NCBI GenBank assembly: GCA_038750655.1
Contig: JBCDGZ010000006.1
Coordinates: 1-64,000 of the forward strand
Source: JBCDGZ01 sp038750655
GTDB lineage: Bacteria > Bacteroidota > Bacteroidia > Chitinophagales > Saprospiraceae
Direction: 5' to 3'
Length of the DNA stretch: 64,000 nucleotides
Position 1 is the first letter of the stretch, and each line of letters starts with the position of its first letter. Both the position numbers and the translations under genes were made by a program. Of the stretch, positions 46,481 through 55,174 are shown in pieces. Below the pieces are notes generated by a model that saw nothing but the letters and a program-made list of their open reading frames with translations, searched no databases and was not told where the DNA came from.

Positions 46481-47110
46481 ATGACCCGTACCCTCTTCAT
46501 CGCCCTCGGTTTGCTGCTCATCTTTTTTAGTGGGATGTGGCTCAGCAATTACTACAACAAACTGAGTCAGCTGCCTCCCGAGGAGGAGGCCACCATTCTG
46601 CTAGAGCAGATCAACAAAGTTTGTAAGCTGGTGACGGTAGAGGGGCATTTTGTAGAATACTACGACTATCGGGAGCCCGATGTACCGCTGTTTATTGGTC
46701 CTTTGATCAATATTGATGCTTTGCTGCCTAAGAAGGCGGCCAAGCTGCGAATCAGCGCCAAGGTGCTGGTTGGCTATGACATGAAAGACCTGGAGATCAA
46801 TACCTACCCCGATGAGAAGCTCATCGTATTGGGCAACCTTCCCAGGGCCGATATTATCGCTATTGAGCACAAGATTGATGAATTTGATAATGATGCCAGT
46901 ATCTTTCGCCCTTTGAATAGTGCCGATTATGTGAAAATCGACGAGGGGGCGCAGCGCAAGATCGAAAAGATGGCCCTTTCGGGGCAATTGGTGGCTGCCG
47001 CCGAGGAGCAGGGCAATGAGCTAATCGAATTGATTGAATTTATGGTGAGCAATGCGGGGTGGCGAGTCGAAGTCTTTGAGGCTCCAGTGGGCGAAGAATT
47101 GGCCAATTGA
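46481..47110 (+). CDS. DUF4230 domain membrane-anchored protein
   Basis: The 209-residue product has one N-terminal helix (FIALGLLLIFFSGMWLSNYY). Its outer domain matches DUF4230: LLEQINKVCKLVTVEGHFVEYYDYREP, followed by AAKLRISAKVLVGYDM and a glycine-poor C-terminal helical tail. Family function is unknown. A TAATATTG element at 46466-46473 is one mismatch from the -7 consensus. The rhodanese gene follows after 55 bases. Confidence 0.8.
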   Translation: MTRTLFIALGLLLIFFSGMWLSNYYNKLSQLPPEEEATILLEQINKVCKLVTVEGHFVEYYDYREPDVPLFIGPLINIDALLPKKAAKLRISAKVLVGYDMKDLEINTYPDEKLIVLGNLPRADIIAIEHKIDEFDNDASIFRPLNSADYVKIDEGAQRKIEKMALSGQLVAAAEEQGNELIELIEFMVSNAGWRVEVFEAPVGEELAN

Positions 47111-47165
47111 CCCAAGTTGCGATGAACGAGAGTCTGAATTAAATAAATGACCGATCAACACCAAC

Positions 47166-47459
47166 ATGAAGCAACTCAGCTATAACGAACTACAAGCCTG
47201 GCAGGCCTCCGGCCGCGAGCACCAACTTATCGACGTGCGCGAGACCAGCGAACACCAGCATTTCAACATCGGCGGCGAACTGATGCCCCTCAGTAGCCTG
47301 CTACAGCACCTCGACCGCATCCAGCCCACTCAGCCCATCATCGTCTACTGCAAGCGCGGCATTCGTAGCCAAATTGCCATCCAACGGCTCTCCGGGCGCT
47401 TCCCAACTGCTGACTTTTATAACCTACAGGGCGGAATCCTGCATTTATTGTATCCTTGA
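47166..47459 (+). CDS. Single-domain rhodanese-like sulfurtransferase
   Basis: The 97-residue protein is a compact rhodanese domain. The active-site loop is CKRGIRS, with the persulfide-forming cysteine; LIDVRETSEHQHFNIGGE is the conserved N-terminal part. Single-domain rhodaneses move sulfur between donors and acceptors such as thiols or sulfide-carrying proteins. No obvious sulfur pathway genes surround it. It has no signal peptide, so cytoplasmic. Confidence 0.9.
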   Translation: MKQLSYNELQAWQASGREHQLIDVRETSEHQHFNIGGELMPLSSLLQHLDRIQPTQPIIVYCKRGIRSQIAIQRLSGRFPTADFYNLQGGILHLLYP

Positions 47460-47493
47460 CAGCAAGCAACGACAATTAAAGAGGGATTTATAC

Positions 47494-47522
47494 TTGAAAT
47501 TGAGTCGAAAATTCTATTTTTA
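47494..47522 (+). promoter_or_regulatory. Probable promoter for the first POT transporter gene
   Basis: TTG at 47494-47496, an 18-base spacer, then TATTTTTA at 47515-47522, a one-mismatch -7 box. A GCTGCCAG / CTGGTAGC hairpin (47532-47552, one G-U pair) follows in the leader, 27 bases before the ATG. Confidence 0.4.
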
Positions 47523-47578
47523 GTCCAATAAGCTGCCAGGCTAGCTGGTAGCTGTTGAATCAAAAATAGTAACTCATA

Positions 47579-49252
47579 ATGTCTAAAACCATCAAACCAC
47601 CGCACGAGCGGGAGTTGTTTGGCCATCCTGTTGGCCTCTATGTTTTATTTTTCACAGAACTTTGGGAGCGATTCAGCTATTACGGAATGCGGGCCCTCTT
47701 TACCCTCTTCTTAGTAGCAGCAGTCACGGCAGACAATCCGGGTTACGGTTGGGACAAAGAAGCGGCCTACGCCTTGTACGGCTGGTATACCATGTTGGTT
47801 TATGTCGCTTCTATCCCTGGTGGTATTTTAGCAGACAAAGTGATTGGACAGAAAAAGGCAGTGATGTTGGGCGGACTGTTACTTTGTGCGGGGCACGGAG
47901 TAATGGCGATTGATGCCCTATGGGCCTTTTATGCGGGTTGTGGGCTGATTATCCTTGGAGTAGGGTGCCTAAAACCCAATATCTCTACGATGGTTGGGGG
48001 CTTGTACAAACAAGGAGATGAGCGCCGTGATATTGGATTCTATATTTTCTACATCGGGATCAACGTCGGGGCTTTCCTGGCGGGGATCATCATCGGTACA
48101 GTAGGGGAAAACATCAATTGGCACTATGGCTTCGGTCTGGCCGGAATCGGGATGTTTATTGGCCAGTTAGTCTACGTCTGGGGGCAAAAATTCTTGGTTG
48201 GAGTTGGCGATGCCCCCCCCAAGAAAACGGCGGCCGAGCGGGCTGCTAACACCGAACCTTCGGCTATTCAGAAATTCTTTGGCCATCCCCCTTCTATGAT
48301 CATAGCAGGGGTTATTTTATTGGCCAGTATCTTTGGCTTTAGCAACATTGGCTACAAAATCCTCTTCAGCGCACTCGGTATAGGCCTCGGCATTGGCTTC
48401 ACCATCTATCAGGAATTCACCCCCATCGAAAGAGATCGCGTCAAAGTACTCATGCTGTCCTTCATCATCGTTATCGTATTCTGGGGGGCCTTTGAGCAAG
48501 CCGGCGGATTGATGAATGTATACACTAAGGAAAAAACCAATCGGGTAACCAACCTGCTCAATATCGATATTTTATTTGTGCTGGGAATCGTCGGCCTGCT
48601 GGCCAAAGGCATCCTGGCCCAAACCAAAAAGCAAGCCTCCAGCCGCTACTGGCTGGCCGGCGGAGCATTGCTGGCGATTACCTTCGCCATCCTGCGGATG
48701 CTGGTCTTCACCGATCCCTACGAAGTAGCGGCAACCGTCTTTCAGTCCGTCAACGCCTTCTTCATCTTCACCCTAGCCGCCGGCATCGGCGCGTTCTGGT
48801 ACAATTGGAAGATGAATGGCCGCGAATCCTCTTCGATTTTCAAAATGGCCATCGGAGTCATCATCATGGGCTGGGGCTTCTTCTTCATGACGGCCGCCTC
48901 GATGGAATTCGACAGCAAAGGCTCCTCAGCGATGTATTGGCTGGTCCTGGCCTACTTATTCCACACGATTGGGGAGTTGTGCGCTTCGCCAGTAGCCTTA
49001 TCTTTCATCACCAAGCTGGCGCCGGCGCGCTACGCTGCTATCATGATGGGCATCTACTTCGCCGCTACCGGGCTGGGCAATAAGCTGGCTGGGGTATTGG
49101 GCGAATGGTCCGAATCGGCCGGAGAGCTGCAAATCTTTACCGGAATCGCCATTTTCTGTACGATATTTGGCCTTCTGGTACTGGCCCTGCTCAAGCCGCT
49201 GAAGCGCCTAACGCACGGTGCGGAAGACCTGCAGGTCGATGCCGGACACTAA
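47579..49252 (+). CDS. Peptide MFS transporter (POT/PTR2 family)
   Basis: The 557-residue integral membrane protein is a proton-coupled oligopeptide transporter. It has the family opening FTELWERFSYYGMRAL and the second-half signature YWLVLAYLFHTIGELCASPVALSF. In POT proteins the E-x-x-E-R motif on the first helix (here ELWERFSYYG) takes part in proton coupling. Two more genes follow: a second POT 76 bases on, then an envelope protein. Di- and tripeptide uptake is the likely role; substrate range is not predictable from sequence. Confidence 0.93.
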   Translation: MSKTIKPPHERELFGHPVGLYVLFFTELWERFSYYGMRALFTLFLVAAVTADNPGYGWDKEAAYALYGWYTMLVYVASIPGGILADKVIGQKKAVMLGGLLLCAGHGVMAIDALWAFYAGCGLIILGVGCLKPNISTMVGGLYKQGDERRDIGFYIFYIGINVGAFLAGIIIGTVGENINWHYGFGLAGIGMFIGQLVYVWGQKFLVGVGDAPPKKTAAERAANTEPSAIQKFFGHPPSMIIAGVILLASIFGFSNIGYKILFSALGIGLGIGFTIYQEFTPIERDRVKVLMLSFIIVIVFWGAFEQAGGLMNVYTKEKTNRVTNLLNIDILFVLGIVGLLAKGILAQTKKQASSRYWLAGGALLAITFAILRMLVFTDPYEVAATVFQSVNAFFIFTLAAGIGAFWYNWKMNGRESSSIFKMAIGVIIMGWGFFFMTAASMEFDSKGSSAMYWLVLAYLFHTIGELCASPVALSFITKLAPARYAAIMMGIYFAATGLGNKLAGVLGEWSESAGELQIFTGIAIFCTIFGLLVLALLKPLKRLTHGAEDLQVDAGH

Positions 49253-49327
49253 GGAAACGAATATTATTTCTTTCACACAAATAAAACAACTAACCTTCGA
49301 ATTTTCTAAAGTTTTAACCCTACTAAC

Positions 49328-51376
49328 ATGAGTACAACACCGAACAACGACATTTTCAAATCCACAGTGCTGGGGCATCCGGACGGATTATTTGTGCTAT
49401 TCTTTACCGAAATGTGGGAGCGCTTCTCCTACTACGGAATGCGGGCCATCTTAGTGCTGTTTCTGATGAGTTCGATCGGTATCGGCGGTTGGGACTGGAC
49501 CAGCAAGGAAGCCCTCTCGCTCTATGGAACCTATACCGCGATGGTCTACCTGACGCCTATCCTTGGGGGCTATCTGGCCGATAACTACATCGGATACCGA
49601 AAAGCCGTTGTTTGGGGAGCACTCATTATGACCATGGGCCACGCCTCTATGGCCTTGGAGTTCGCCGATATATTTATGTACCTGGGGATCGGCCTGCTGA
49701 TCATCGGGAATGGCTTTTTTAAGCCGAATATGACCTCCATCATTTCCCATATGTACAAAGATACGCCCGAGAAAAAAGACGGTGCTTATACCATTTTCTA
49801 TATGGGGGTAAATGCTGGAGCCTTTCTGGGCATTATGCTTTGTGGCTACATTGGCGAGAAAGTGTCTTGGAGCTATGGTTTCGGTCTGGCGGGTATTTTC
49901 ATGTTGTTGGGCGCTATCCAATTCTATTTGGCGCAGGGGATCTTTGGAGATATTGGAATGGAGCCGGAGGAAAAAGAGAAGGGGAATCCAGTGATGGAAT
50001 TCGAAGGCGATCGCCTCAATCCATTTACCCAGTTCGATATGATTCTGGTCTATATTGCGGCCTTTATCGGGATCACCTGGGTCATCAATGATCCGCTTTC
50101 TAATATTGGGGGTATTAACTTCCTGCAAATTGGAGACTTTGACTTTTCTAATTATTACATCCTGCTCGGGGTCTTTCTGTTCTTGGCTTTATTGGTTTCT
50201 AGAATTTCTCGGTATCCCATTCAAACGCGGGATCGGATGATTGCCATCGTGGTCTTTGCCATTATGACGGTCACCTTCTGGGCCTGTTTTGAGCAGGCAG
50301 GGGGCTCCATGACCATCTTTGCGAACAGCTATACCGGCAGGATCATGTCAGGCAATTGGGCGACTATTTTTATTGTGGTCAATGTGATCATCACGGTTGT
50401 TCCGGTGGCCATCATTACCTGGGTCTTGTACCTCTTGTTCCGCAATACCTTTAGTAAATATCGCTTTTCTAACTTGGCCCTGGGGTCCAGTTTTGTTATT
50501 ATTTGGGCCTTGATTTTCTGGATGATCAATCGCGATCTCAATTCTAAGGCGTACGTCACCGAATACTCTACCATCGAAACCATTTCGACAAATGAGGAAG
50601 GAGAAGAAGTTAAGGAGTATACAGATGTTACGGAGTCCGTACAGCCCAAGCCCGGCGATAATATCGTTGCTAAAGAAATTACCGTCATCGAGCCCGGCGA
50701 AATCGCCGTTGGCGACAAAATCAGTATGATCAAGGTACGGGGTAAATTTATCTATCTCAGCCCCGAAAAAGCGACCGAGGCCAGAGCAAAAGTGTCCAAT
50801 GCCGGTAAAGAATCTCCGATTATCCAAGGTACAGTCAAGTCCATCAAAGAAAACGAAGTGGAGATTGGAGCCACCTGGTTTGGTATTCTCAACTCCCTCT
50901 TCATCATTATGTTTGCGCCGCTGTTCTCTCGTTGGTGGGAGAGCAAGTACAATCCTAGTGCGGCGGCCAAATACGGCCTTGGTCTGATCCTACTGGGGAT
51001 TGGTTTTGGCGCCCTGGCCTTCGGCTCTATGGGCATCCCCTCCGGCGCAGAAACGGCCGCCGTCAGCATCATCTGGCTCATCCTGGCCTATCTCTTCCAT
51101 ACCCTCGGCGAACTCTGCCTTTCGCCCGTGGCCCTCTCCTACATCAGTAAGCTGGTACCCGGACGGATGATCGCCCTGATGTTTGGCGTCTGGTACATCG
51201 CCATCGCCATCGGTAACAAGTTTGCCGGACTGATGGGCGGAAAGATCGAAGAAATTACCAGCGAATACTCCCTGACCACCTTCTTCCTGATCTTCACCAT
51301 CGTACCGGTCGGTCTCGGCATTATCGGCGTCCTGCTGACCCCCGTCATCAAGCGCCTCATGCATGGTGTACGCTAA
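49328..51376 (+). CDS. Peptide MFS transporter (POT/PTR2 family) with an inserted domain
   Basis: The 682-residue protein carries the same POT signatures (FTEMWERFSYYGMRAI near residue 25, LAYLFHTLGELCLSPVALSYISK near 580). It is about 125 residues longer than the preceding transporter. The extra part lies at about residues 400-515, between helices: a charged, hydrophilic segment (NRDLNSKAYVTEYSTIETIS ... KSIKENEVEIGATWFG) that is predicted to be a soluble loop or small domain. Same-strand tandem pair with the 557-residue transporter; the two may have different peptide preferences. Confidence 0.92.
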   Translation: MSTTPNNDIFKSTVLGHPDGLFVLFFTEMWERFSYYGMRAILVLFLMSSIGIGGWDWTSKEALSLYGTYTAMVYLTPILGGYLADNYIGYRKAVVWGALIMTMGHASMALEFADIFMYLGIGLLIIGNGFFKPNMTSIISHMYKDTPEKKDGAYTIFYMGVNAGAFLGIMLCGYIGEKVSWSYGFGLAGIFMLLGAIQFYLAQGIFGDIGMEPEEKEKGNPVMEFEGDRLNPFTQFDMILVYIAAFIGITWVINDPLSNIGGINFLQIGDFDFSNYYILLGVFLFLALLVSRISRYPIQTRDRMIAIVVFAIMTVTFWACFEQAGGSMTIFANSYTGRIMSGNWATIFIVVNVIITVVPVAIITWVLYLLFRNTFSKYRFSNLALGSSFVIIWALIFWMINRDLNSKAYVTEYSTIETISTNEEGEEVKEYTDVTESVQPKPGDNIVAKEITVIEPGEIAVGDKISMIKVRGKFIYLSPEKATEARAKVSNAGKESPIIQGTVKSIKENEVEIGATWFGILNSLFIIMFAPLFSRWWESKYNPSAAAKYGLGLILLGIGFGALAFGSMGIPSGAETAAVSIIWLILAYLFHTLGELCLSPVALSYISKLVPGRMIALMFGVWYIAIAIGNKFAGLMGGKIEEITSEYSLTTFFLIFTIVPVGLGIIGVLLTPVIKRLMHGVR

Positions 51377-51390
51377 TCAGATTACTGACC

Positions 51391-51430
51391 TACTGTTCGC
51401 CCACCGCACCCCTGCGGCGGGCGAACAGTA
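51391..51430. other. Large near-perfect inverted repeat
   Basis: TACTGTTCGCCC (51391-51402) pairs with GGGCGAACAGTA (51419-51430). A CCGCA-CCCC-TGCGG inner hairpin (51404-51417) is separated by a single mismatch, making a 17-base-pair stem overall. It sits between the second POT gene and the next small membrane protein, 15 bases after the POT stop, with no T-run after it. Confidence 0.75.
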
Positions 51431-51442
51431 TAATTGTTAGCT

Positions 51443-51904
51443 ATGGACAACAACAATTTCAAATCCCTCCAAGTCCTATTCTTAGCGCTATTGGGCGGAC
51501 AACTGACGATGTGCATCGCCTTTTGCATAATCACTGGCCTGCGAGCCGGCTTCTCGACTGAAGGCATCTTCTGGGCCCTTGGTGCGATCATCTCCATCAG
51601 TACTATCATTATCGGGGTATTGCTGTACAATCAGCGGATTACCAAGGGCGTTATGCTGACTGGCCTTAGCGACAAACTGGCGCATTATCGCGGTACGGTC
51701 ATCACCCGGCTCGCGCTAGTCGAAGGAGGAAATATCGTTTTGATGGTCTTTATGTTTTTAGACAATGGATCGACGATATATCTCATCTTTTTCGCCTTTG
51801 GCGTCGGGGTCTTCATTTATTTTCGCCCTACAGCCGAGGCCTTTATCCAGGATTATAAGCTAAAGGCCAAAGAAGAAGAAGAACTCCGCTATATGATTTC
51901 TTAA
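51443..51904 (+). CDS. Small four-helix membrane protein of unknown function
   Basis: The 153-residue protein has four predicted transmembrane segments (about residues 12-32, 42-60, 88-107, 110-127) and a charged C-terminal helix (DYKLKAKEEEELRYMIS). I recognise no family. ATG 51443 is preferred to the TTG at 51434. It follows the inverted repeat at 51391-51430, which may separate its expression from the POT pair. Its stop overlaps the stop of the convergent lipoprotein by 4 bases. Confidence 0.75.
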   Translation: MDNNNFKSLQVLFLALLGGQLTMCIAFCIITGLRAGFSTEGIFWALGAIISISTIIIGVLLYNQRITKGVMLTGLSDKLAHYRGTVITRLALVEGGNIVLMVFMFLDNGSTIYLIFFAFGVGVFIYFRPTAEAFIQDYKLKAKEEEELRYMIS

Positions 51905-52848
51905 TTCAGTCGAAACTTCCAGGCCAGATCGAGGCTGATCAGATGCTCGTAGGCCAGGGCCTGCTCTGAAGAGTTAAAGCGGAGGAAGGTGGGCCGGTAG
52001 AGGAAGCCCAGGTAGAAGCGTTTGCCTGTGCGAGCATAGCCAGAGAGCTGTGCCCCCAGGCTGTTGTTTTGTCGATAAGCTTCGGGCCGTGTCGGCGGCA
52101 GCGGATCAAAAATCTCCGAATATTTCCATTCCCATACATTGCGCGCAAAGCTCAACCCGTAACCCAGCTGAAAGCGGTTCCAATGGTGTTGATGTGCGGC
52201 GGTCACAAACCAGCTGCCCGCAATTTGCCATTCGCCACTAATATCCACTGCGGCAGGTATCGGTAAAAAGAAGGAGGAGGCCCCACTTACGGATAAGTGG
52301 ACAGAGCGATTTCGCTTGTAGTGATAATCAGCCCCCAAGGATATGCCCCAGAAGCCCGCTTCATATTGAGGGTCCTCCCCGTCGGGCTGTAGGTAGAAGG
52401 AGTTGAAGTAGGGGATAGAAAGGTGGAGCATCCATTTTTTGTCATTCGTTAAAATTGGCCAAGGGTAGTACTCGGCTACGGTATCTTGCATATTGATGTA
52501 GATGGGGCCTCGGTAGGTATAGCTGAGGGCTTTGTTTCCATCTACAAAAAAGCCGGGCCAAAGCAATGGATAGGCATTCCCCCAATACGCCCAGGAGCGC
52601 CTCGCCGGAATGTCGATGACCTTGCTGATGCTGTCGTTCCGTACTTGAATACTTAGGGAATTGGGGCTACGTTTTGTGCTTACCCGTACTTTATTATTAG
52701 TCAGGGTCATCAAAGTATCTTCCTCTACGATGACCTGCGCAGGGGTATTGGTAATGACCTCAAATTGAGTGTAGGAGCCGTTGATAATACTGGCGCAGGA
52801 AGTACAGCAAAGGAGTAAAGCGACAAGCCCTGTCGTTTTAGTTATCAT
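51901..52848 (-). CDS. Putative outer-membrane lipoprotein with beta-rich C-terminal region
   Basis: The 315-residue product starts with a lipoprotein-like signal (MITKTTGLVALLLCCTSC) followed by ASIINGSYTQFEV, the opening seen in small YceK-type lipoproteins. The first 110 residues would form a surface domain. The remainder alternates aromatic and polar residues (YHYKRNRSVHLSVSG, WQIAGSWFVTAAHQH, FYLGFLYRPTF) and ends LDLAWKFRLN, the pattern of beta-barrel strands. It may be a lipid-anchored domain fused to a small barrel. I do not recognise a family for the whole protein. Confidence 0.65.
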   Translation of the reverse strand: MITKTTGLVALLLCCTSCASIINGSYTQFEVITNTPAQVIVEEDTLMTLTNNKVRVSTKRSPNSLSIQVRNDSISKVIDIPARRSWAYWGNAYPLLWPGFFVDGNKALSYTYRGPIYINMQDTVAEYYPWPILTNDKKWMLHLSIPYFNSFYLQPDGEDPQYEAGFWGISLGADYHYKRNRSVHLSVSGASSFFLPIPAAVDISGEWQIAGSWFVTAAHQHHWNRFQLGYGLSFARNVWEWKYSEIFDPLPPTRPEAYRQNNSLGAQLSGYARTGKRFYLGFLYRPTFLRFNSSEQALAYEHLISLDLAWKFRLN

Positions 52849-52924
52849 TCGATCAATTTTTTCGCGTACTTAGGCGTACGATTAGTTGGCTTGTCCCTTA
52901 GCGTTCTTTATCACTTATTTACCA

Positions 52925-54292
52925 TCACGGTCGTATGACTTTGATCCAGGGCTGCAAGTTAGGGCAGCTGTGGTAGCGAGGATCGATAGAGATGTAGGTG
53001 GCCCCCATCTTCTCCTGCACCCACTTATTGACGTGGCTAGTAGTCTTGGCTTCCAGCGCTGCGGCCTTAATTTTGGAGTAATCCTCGCTCAGGTTAGCCT
53101 TGTGAGGACGGGTACGGGATTTGAGGAAAATGATGCGGTAATAGATTTCTCCCAATGGGTTGCGAAATTCAATAGGAGCAGAGATGTCTCCAACTTCCAT
53201 TGTATCGATGGTGAAGTAAATGTCTGGTTCCAGATCAGCAATTTCGAAGAAGGTATTTCCTGATTTGGGGTTCACCATATTACCATCGTTGTTGTAACTC
53301 TGTTGATTTTCGTCCGAATAGCGTTTGACGGCACGAGAGAAGGTGGTAGAATCTTCGAGTACAAGGGTACGAATGCTATCCAGCAGCGATCTGGTTTTAA
53401 TCAGATCATTTTCCGTAACATCCGGTTTGATGAGAATATGGCGAGTATTAATGGAATTGCCTCGTCTTTCCAGGGTTTGGATGATGTGGAATCCGAACTC
53501 TGTTTCGACTGCTTTGGAAATTTGACCGTTTTCGAGATTGTAGGCAGCGGCCTCAAATTCAGGGACGAAGGTTCCGCGGCGCTGATTACCAAGATTACCA
53601 TCTACACGGGCCGAGCCGCCGTCGTCAGAATATTTGCGGGCCAACTCGCCAAAGTCTTCGCCACCATCGACAATACGGGTACGCAGCTCTTCCACCTCGG
53701 CACGCGCCTTGGCCTTTTCGGTTTCATTGACCTTGGGTTTGAGGACAATTTCCCCAATTTCTACCTCTGAGTTGAAGTAGGGGAGACTGTCTACCGGAAT
53801 ACTGGCAAAGAAGTCCTTGACCTCTGCGGGTGTCACCGAAATATCCGCTACAATCTGACCGCGCATACGCTGCACCAGCAGTTGATCCTCCAAATCTCCC
53901 CGAAATTGCTTGCGAACTTCCGAGATTGACTGGCCGTAGTACTCCTCAAATTGTGCAACATTACCATTCATATACCCCAGAATATTATCGATCCGGGCAT
54001 TGAGCTGCGCATCGACCTCCTCATCCGACACCTCGACACTATCCAGCCGCGCCTGCGTCAGCAGCAGCCCCTTGGCGAGCAGGTTGTCCATCAGTGTACA
54101 ACGGAAGTCTTCCGGCAGGCCTCCCTGCTCCTTCGACATCAGATCAAACTGCTCTTCAACATCCGACAGCAATACCAATTCGTTGCCGACTTTCCCCACA
54201 ATCTTATCAATGACTGCTTTTTGCTGGGCAATCAGGCCAGAACTCAACAACAACAGAACGGCTAATAGGGTGATCTTGTCAATTCTCATCAT
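52925..54292 (-). CDS. SurA-like periplasmic parvulin peptidyl-prolyl isomerase, two PpiC domains
   Basis: The 455-residue protein has a signal peptide (MMRIDKITLLAVLLLLSSGLIA), a SurA-like N-terminal region (KIVGKVGNELVLLSDVEEQFD), and two parvulin domains, about residues 175-275 and 280-395 (DFGELARKYSDDGGSA and RHILIKP...TTFSRAVKRYSDENQQSYN). It should help fold outer-membrane proteins in the periplasm. It is the last of three genes encoding related proteins, 9 bases after the preceding one, so an operon. The second domain is more diverged and may be inactive. Confidence 0.9.
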   Translation of the reverse strand: MMRIDKITLLAVLLLLSSGLIAQQKAVIDKIVGKVGNELVLLSDVEEQFDLMSKEQGGLPEDFRCTLMDNLLAKGLLLTQARLDSVEVSDEEVDAQLNARIDNILGYMNGNVAQFEEYYGQSISEVRKQFRGDLEDQLLVQRMRGQIVADISVTPAEVKDFFASIPVDSLPYFNSEVEIGEIVLKPKVNETEKAKARAEVEELRTRIVDGGEDFGELARKYSDDGGSARVDGNLGNQRRGTFVPEFEAAAYNLENGQISKAVETEFGFHIIQTLERRGNSINTRHILIKPDVTENDLIKTRSLLDSIRTLVLEDSTTFSRAVKRYSDENQQSYNNDGNMVNPKSGNTFFEIADLEPDIYFTIDTMEVGDISAPIEFRNPLGEIYYRIIFLKSRTRPHKANLSEDYSKIKAAALEAKTTSHVNKWVQEKMGATYISIDPRYHSCPNLQPWIKVIRP

Positions 54293-54301
54293 AATGAATA
54301 T

Positions 54302-55174
54302 CTAGTACGAATAAATTTTAACGTTATTGCGGCGGGTTTCCCGCTCGTAAATCTCTTCTTTCTTATCTTCCAGCAACTTGATTTTGCGTTTGTGCAAGAT
54401 CACCTTAGTGGCTTGCTCGCGAACATAGTCAATCGGAGGCAGTTCGCCTTTTTTTACCACATCCTTAATCCTCAGCAAGTACTTATGTGTCTCATCGCTG
54501 GTGCGGATATTGCGATTGGCGCGGAGATCATCGTTGCGTAGTTTATAGCTTTTGGGCAATTGAATGCTAATATCTTCCAGGTTGTACCAGCTGCTGTCCT
54601 CTAGCATGTAAACATCCGCGAAATTACGACAATAATCCAGCATTTTGAGGTAGGAGTCTGTATTTTGCTGCTGCCACATCCGCTCCAAATCCTCGACGTC
54701 AGGGGCCTCTTTAGGAACCTTTATAAAGTAACAACGCAGAATTGGCTGTTCTAATTTGTGCTGGTCTTTATTTTCTTCATAATAGTTGAGCATCTCCTCC
54801 TGAGTAATGGTAGAATCCAGCTGCAGCTCGACCAGCAGCTTTTCGTAATTGTATCGCACCAGCGAAGCTCGGTAGTTGAGCACCAGTTGGTCGATATTGA
54901 GGTCTTTGGGAATATTGTTCTCCGCTTCGTGCATTAGGAGCGCCTCCCGAATCCAACGTTCGACGTGCGCATTGATGATCATCGCGCTATCTTGCGTCTT
55001 GCTGCCTTCGGGTACCATGCCTTCCAGTTCAGAGAGGTACAGCGATTTGTTGTGTACCCGGGCCAGCGGCTTATCTTCCTCGACTGGAGCCTCTTCTATA
55101 GGACTGCACATAAACAGCAGAAAGAGGCAATAGCAAAGCCCGCATATCGTGGCTGTCTTTTTTATTCCCCGCAT
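54302..55174 (-). CDS. SurA-N-like lipoprotein lacking a visible parvulin domain
   Basis: The 290-residue product has a lipoprotein signal ending in FMCSP (Cys at about 23). It then has the SurA-type N-terminal helical part: RVHNKSLYLSELEGMVPEG and ERWIREALLMHEAENNIP. Unlike its neighbours it has no recognisable PpiC signature (no KxSxDxxSxxxGG). The C-terminal two-thirds are helical. It probably acts as a membrane-anchored chaperone partner. Its ATG overlaps by one base the stop of the upstream gene, so the two are translationally coupled. Confidence 0.85.
   Translation of the reverse strand: MRGIKKTATICGLCYCLFLLFMCSPIEEAPVEEDKPLARVHNKSLYLSELEGMVPEGSKTQDSAMIINAHVERWIREALLMHEAENNIPKDLNIDQLVLNYRASLVRYNYEKLLVELQLDSTITQEEMLNYYEENKDQHKLEQPILRCYFIKVPKEAPDVEDLERMWQQQNTDSYLKMLDYCRNFADVYMLEDSSWYNLEDISIQLPKSYKLRNDDLRANRNIRTSDETHKYLLRIKDVVKKGELPPIDYVREQATKVILHKRKIKLLEDKKEEIYERETRRNNVKIYSY

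Noticed and set aside
49451..50128. 225-codon minus-strand open frame opposite the second POT gene
   Set aside because: Shadow of a transporter gene, low-complexity histidine-rich translation and no start context.
52865..52880. CGTAC/GTACG inverted repeat after the parvulin operon
   Set aside because: Only five base pairs; likely chance.
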